Part shown: one piece after another, positions 59,172-64,000 of the stretch
Numbering within the stretch: position 1 is the first letter of the stretch
Layout of the letters: each line of letters begins with the position of its first letter
Assembly (NCBI GenBank): GCA_023052935.1
Contig: CM041292.1
Span: forward strand, 101,286,426 to 101,350,425
Direction: 5' to 3'
DNA length: 64,000 nucleotides
Source: Piezodorus guildinii
Taxonomy: Eukaryota; Arthropoda; Insecta; Hemiptera; Pentatomidae
Notes under the pieces: generated by a model
The model's input: only the letters and a program-made list of their open reading frames with translations
The model's database searches: none
Told to the model about the DNA's origin: nothing
Made by a program: the position numbers and the translations under genes

Positions 59172-59305
59172 ACACGCACGGACAAACACACAGATACCTT
59201 TATGCGGGATTTGGTCATTTGGACGTTGATAATTGGAATTGGAAAATTTTCACGAACACAATACTTTCCCTTACGTTATAGTTTTTATATAGGTAAGTGA
59301 AAGTA
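59172..59305 (-). mobile_element. TIR element family, left end (-)
   Basis: This is the same left-end block as at 57733-57852 but reversed: CAATACTTTCCCTTACG and, at the border, ATAGGTAAGTGAAAGTA. Together the two left ends form inverted termini around LINE fragments. Confidence 0.72.
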
Positions 59306-61138
59306 AAAATAATTATACATTTTAATACGAAAAGAATTAAGTAAGTTAGTTTAATAATTTCAAATAATTTTAGCTTTTCAAACTAGACTTTATAAACACA
59401 CACACAATATTTTCACAATACCTTAATCACATGCAGGTAAGAGGAAGTTTGAATGAAATAAGAAATGAATGTCATTCACCTTATTTTATAAATGACTTGT
59501 TCATTTCCTCGATTGAATTGCTTTCTGGTATATTGTTCCTTAATTCAGCCGGAATATAAAAGTATAAAACTGATCTGACATCTATTTGTGAAATATTAGA
59601 AAGTTTCGAAAGGAGGAAAAAACTCAACGAAAATCGAACATTACAATCAGTGCACCGCTCAGAATAAAATATAATTATCTATGTTTTAGAAATGTGATTG
59701 TTCTATATTGAGTAATATACTTGAGGAAATCACTTTTTAGCTATAATTCATTAAGATTATAATAACTTCGATTTTCTATATTTGATGGTTTAAGCTGCAA
59801 TATCAAAAATGAGAGAGGGAACAGCAACATTATAGAGAAATTTATTGTAAAACACCTATGAAAGGAGAAAATAATTACAATAACAAATATTAGTTATTGT
59901 TCTTGGTTTAATAGTTTCTATACTATAAAACAAGTCAATATTGTGAAAATAACAAATGAAATATGCAAAAGAGGCGGGAATAATAATAATAACAAAATAC
60001 TTTATATTTGTTTGAATTTAGAATTGTTATTTTAAATAATTAAATTAATAAAAAAAGAACTTTGCAAAAAAAAAAAATATATATAAATAACTTCTCCCAC
60101 CTAGATCCCAATCAACAATTTCAAAAAGTCTGCCTGTCCGCCTTTGTTTATTAATAAATTTTTATAGATAAATAAATTCCCTGTATACATATACAATCTA
60201 AATCGGTTAAAAATTATTGGACATATAGATAGCATTTTGGACTTAGTAATAGGTGGCAGTGTTACGGTCGTCTGTCTTAATTTATTTGATTAATTTATTG
60301 CTATACATATACGTTCATTACCTATACTATAGATTTAATAGAATAATAAAATTATTCTGAAATAATAAACGAATATTTAATGATTCGTAGCGTTTTTATT
60401 TATATTATTCACATTTCGGTAAAATGAGTTTAAACATTTTTTAACACACTTTATGACGAAATATCACGAATTTAAAGAGCACAATAACGCTGCCACATAT
60501 TTGTTAAATAATAGCGCTAATCAAGAAGAATCTGAGAGGGTTTTTCAAAGAGAAGTTAGGCTGATCAACATTAGGAGGACTTGTCTGTGAACTAGTTGTG
60601 ATAAATTATCCTGGAATCCAGATTAATTACACAATGTCCTCAGTGAAGCGATTTTTTGTCCACTTCAGACCAAGATCTACACCCTGCTTCAATAAATTGG
60701 TTAGGTGGAGTTTATCTCTTTTAAACTGGCTTATGTGAATAATAAATTAATCTTGTGTCGGGCGCGGTGTCCAATGACCCATTTGTGTTTCAAGTTCATG
60801 AACATTGCACTCTCCTCATCTTAGGTTATAGTTTAATGCTATTGCTTATTCGGTAAAGAAACACAAAAAACTAATCTAATAATTATATAGCTTTTAGAGT
60901 GTTAGTATGTTATAAAAATAAATAATTGTTACTTTATTATAATTTGCTGAAAGGGGATAACCTAGATTTTCCAAGGAAAGACAATTATTTTAGTACCTAA
61001 ATCTACAACAGTTTTATTTTCATTTAAATAGCATATTCCTCCACTGTTCCGTGGTTGCATTACGAAGTATTTCATTAACAAAATGTAATAATAATAAATG
61101 CTTATGTGCTTAAAACAACATAATGTTAACTTGTACGA
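59306..61138. other. Intergenic, nothing recognised
   Basis: AT-rich, no coding or repeat family identified. Confidence 0.5.
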
Positions 61139-61225
61139 TTTATATTTTTGCATATTAACTTTTCTAAAATCTTATGCTTTCCAATGGTATATTATACGCC
61201 AATGGTACTACTTATATTTCAGGAA
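61139..61225 (-). repeat. TIR element family, internal scrap
   Basis: The TTCTAAAATCTTATGCTTTCC and GGTATATTATACG blocks match the interior near 63120-63160 in the same orientation. No ends are present. Confidence 0.5.
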
Positions 61226-62887
61226 TATTTTTTTACGACTTGATTACAGAAAATTTATTTTTTCCATTTAAAGAAAAGCCAAATTGCAATGTATTTCACT
61301 TATAAACCTCCAGGAAAGAATCCCTTAATGTTGGTTAAAACCGTATCTAAATCCGTCGCATGGTTTAGAAAAAGTTCGCGGAAACCAAGAATCGCATTAT
61401 CATTTTTTTACATAAAGATAGAGTGATAATATGTTAGGAAAACTATTGATTAAAAGACCCAGTGAAACTAAAGGTATTGCTGAATTGTAGGAAATCTCTC
61501 TCCGTTTAAGTCAAGCCGGAAACGGTGAACGTCATTTGTACACCGAAATTTTACATTTTTATAAACTGAGCTCAGACATGATCTGCTCCCACATCCTCTA
61601 ACCAAAAGCTCAGGGAGCTTTTTTTGTTCACCCCTCCTCGCCTTTGAAGGCTATTCGGGATTTATTGGACCAGGGGGTGAGGGCGGGGGATAAATGTTCA
61701 GATAAAAGCGCCCCAGTACCGAGACTCGGACTCGTAGTTATTTGGTTTCAAATTATGGTCATCTGTGGTTGCTAGACAACGCGTGTTTAAAGAAATCCCC
61801 TCCCCCAAAAAAGCACGGGGAGCAGCACTCCTTCAGAGATGTTCTTACTTATACAAAATCAACTTGGTAAAAATGTGCCAGTAGTACATTAATGGAAGCT
61901 CTTTTTCCTAAAGTCCTTCAAATTAAGGAAAATCTGAACGGATAGCTTTTGACTGTTCTGTGTTACGTCAAACATTGGTTTAATGTGTAAAATAACTTTT
62001 CAGGTTTGCTAAATTAACCGTTGTTTTATGAATAATAAGTATTTCTGCCTTTTGTTGATGTAGCCCCTATTCGGCTCTATGTCTGCATTGTTAATCTCAG
62101 GAAACATTTAACCCCACGAACCGCCTTACTGGGCTATACTTTCTGAATTGCGCTCATTGGGTCGATACGAATTAAGGACTGAATTCAAATTTTAAAGTTT
62201 TTTATGTCCTAGTAACTTTTATGTCTGATAAATTATGTTTTAGATTGTGTGTTAAAATGAAATAAAAATGTTAATTATGTTAAATATTTGCTTCAGCTAG
62301 CTGTTATTCTTCCAGCTCATTTCATTGTTGTTATTATTTATATATTTGTACTGGTTTTATTTATTATATATATGCAACTGCGTTGCTGCGTATCTATTGA
62401 ATGTGATATATTAAGTTTATAGTGATTTTCTTGATCAGGGTAGTGCAAATGAATTTTTTAAGATGTGATAATTAATTAAGTACATCCCCCGGGCATTTTC
62501 TTTCGGTTTGGCCTGATAACAGTAAGGAAGAAAGTCAAAAAACGAGTTGATTTGGATCGTAATGTGTCGAAATGTTATATTATCAAAAAAAAAAAAAAAT
62601 GAATAAAACGTGTTATATTCGTCGTGAATGTAAGAATTTACTGTAAGGATGTCTGTGTATTGTGTGAAACATACCATGACGCATGAACAATTTTTCATAG
62701 AATATTGGATTGAGTTTTTTTGTATTTTATTTGTGTGTACGTGTTTTGTAGAACTCAAAACTTTCTGCTGCTTATGTCCAGATAGGTGTATATTAGTCGC
62801 TTGGAAATTATTATCTATCAGAATCACTTAATTGCAAAATATTTAAGATCTATATTACATACATACGGTAATGTTTGTTCATTGAAT
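61226..62887. other. Intergenic, GC-richer patch at 61560-61860
   Basis: 61580-61850 has G/C runs and the words CTCAGGGAGCT and GGGGGTGAGGGCGGGGG; no coding signal. The rest is AT-rich. Confidence 0.45.
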
Positions 62888-63190
62888 ATGCAACACACGA
62901 CTTTCACTTACCTCCATTTTAAAATCAATGAAAGAATTTTCAAATACAGTGAGAGATAAAATAGTGAAACTATTAAGGAATTAATTAAATTCAATTTCTA
63001 TAGAAACATGTGTATTATTAAAAAATCTATTATATTATTATCTAAAACAATCACTTAGTTTTATGGCTTTTTATCACTCTCTATTAACTTTTAAAAGCTT
63101 GTGTATGAGATAATATTTTTTCTAAAATCTTTAGCTTTCCAACGGTATATCATACATGTATGTTACTCGTTCCTATTTGCATATATTTCT
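62888..63190 (-). mobile_element. TIR element family, right-end fragment
   Basis: Reverse orientation: ATGCAACACACGACTTTCAC and TTACCTCC at 62888, then family interior to the GCTTTCCAACGGTATATC block near 63130. The other end is not found. Confidence 0.65.
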
Positions 63191-63384
63191 TAAAAGTTTC
63201 ATTTGTTGGTTACAAAAATATACTTAGTTTTTAATTAAACATTTTATTTCTATTAGATATTCAAGGACCGAAATTATCATCTACACTATCACTCATTCCT
63301 ACGCAATTTTGTCACTCTAGTTTGTTCTACAACTTGTTATTTATTGGTCCAACTTCTAAATTGCTTAAATTACAAATTATAAGG

Positions 63385-63655
63385 GTTTCCTGTTGCATAG
63401 TGGTTAGAATAACAGCCTCCTATTCAAGGTTCCAGGTTCAAATGCAGATAGCCTAGGATTTTATATTGGGAGTAAAAATCCTTAGTTATGCCCTCCTTCG
63501 GAGGGACGTTAAAAGATGTCTGAGCTATGTCAGGTACTCGTTAAAGATCCCTATCCTAATTAAACCTTAATTGGCAAAATTAGGACTTCAGTGTAGCATC
63601 GTCCGATTAGCACAGCAGCATAAAGTGACGTTAAATAAATAAACAAACAAAACAT
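63385..63655 (+). mobile_element. SINE family D, full copy
   Basis: A-box-like TGCATAGTGGTTAGAATAAC at 63394, B-box-like CAGGTTCAAATGC at 63433, body with CCTTAGTTATGCCCTCCTTC and AAGATCCCTATCCTAATTAA, 3' end GTGACGTTAAATAAATAAAC. It is the reference copy for this family in the window. Confidence 0.8.
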
Positions 63656-63836
63656 TATATTATATATTTGTATTAATATTCTTGTTTACAGTTGACCTCT
63701 AGCTTTCATAGAGTCGGTTGTTCATATTAGTGCAGTAGACTTTAACCAGATTTTATGTTTATAGTTTTCTATTTTTCTTTTATTTCTATATTTTGAATTG
63801 TCATTTACTTAATGTGTTAATATACCACGTTAATTA

Positions 63837-64000
63837 ATGACAAAGGGCGATGAGGCAGGAGTAACGCTACTCTGTTCACAACAGAGTTCTCCGGATCTCG
63901 ATGAACAAGTTAAAGAAGAATTTACTTCTAAGAAACGTAACTACGAAGGTACGCCACCAAACCTTTCTCAGTTGAAAAGATGGGTAAATATCAGGAAATA
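63837..64000 (+). CDS. Open frame running off the window edge
   Basis: ATG at 63837 opens at least 54 codons with no stop before the window ends, beginning MTKGDEAGVTLLCSQQSS. It then runs acidic (DLDEQVKEEF) and basic (SKKRNYEG), ending near LSQLKRWVNIRK. GC content is clearly above the surrounding DNA. It may be a first exon of a host gene or ORF1 of a LINE; I cannot decide. No signal peptide or known motif is seen. A SINE copy ends about 190 bp upstream. Confidence 0.45.
   Translation, partial: MTKGDEAGVTLLCSQQSSPDLDEQVKEEFTSKKRNYEGTPPNLSQLKRWVNIRK

Noticed and set aside
62435..62827. 130-codon minus-strand frame
   Set aside because: Interrupted by poly-F from an A run and without recognisable domain; likely chance.
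1..64000. CRISPR arrays, operons, ribosome binding sites or prophage
   Set aside because: Introns, SINEs, LINEs and base composition show eukaryotic nuclear DNA; no regularly spaced short repeats with unique spacers were seen.

Overview
This window looks like AT-rich, repeat-dense nuclear DNA from an insect. The reasons are a spliced single-copy gene of the insect yellow/major-royal-jelly family with canonical GT-AG introns, no operon structure, and many insect-type transposons (mariner, jockey-like and RTE-like LINEs, tRNA-derived SINEs, a hAT MITE, a Penelope-like element). The species cannot be named from sequence alone.

Two host genes can be supported. (1) A complete yellow-family gene on the + strand has four exons (9325-9361, 15234-15428, 20974-21159, 23470-24323) and encodes 423 residues with a signal peptide. 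All three introns are phase 1 and are swollen by transposons. (2) A second + strand gene is supported by five phase-compatible exons (28815-28867, 30339-30463, 31723-31823, 38873-38940, 40883-40997) ending in a stop. Its 5' end was not found and I do not recognise the product. An open reading frame at 63837 runs off the right edge.

The rest is mostly mobile DNA. Left part (1-9300): two mariner relics, two copies of a TIR element family, an RTE relic, a 1-kb foldback element and a SINE. Yellow introns (9362-23469): a jockey relic, SINEs, a nearly complete RTE-like LINE with a 12-bp target duplication and one in-frame stop, a TIR element with a nested inverted-repeat insertion, and a LINE relic with RNase H/zinc-knuckle remnants. 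Middle (24.3-42 kb): the unknown gene, three degraded RTE copies, a hAT MITE with an exact 8-bp target duplication, and a 227-bp tandem repeat just after the gene. Right part (42-64 kb): a SINE, a second RTE-like LINE with an uninterrupted 1004-codon frame that landed inside an older LINE (15-bp target duplication; reading frame restored when it is removed), a head-to-head pair of Penelope-like GIY-YIG fragments inside a TIR element, a ~190-bp degenerate tandem array, and a TIR-bounded composite of two different LINE fragments.

The most interesting signal is a set of five short motifs (3142-3180 +, 10993-11018 +, 19593-19631 -, 52510-52550 +, 57114-57150 +) resembling type I hammerhead ribozyme cores: CTGATGA-like box, stem II, GAAAC, then GTC/GTT. 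Closing stem I base pairs change together between copies. One lies downstream of the Penelope-like GIY-YIG frame and one inside an inverted-repeat insertion with a 16-bp target duplication. This fits the known presence of hammerheads in Penelope-like elements, but the near-absent stem III and the placement in an inverted-repeat element merit testing.
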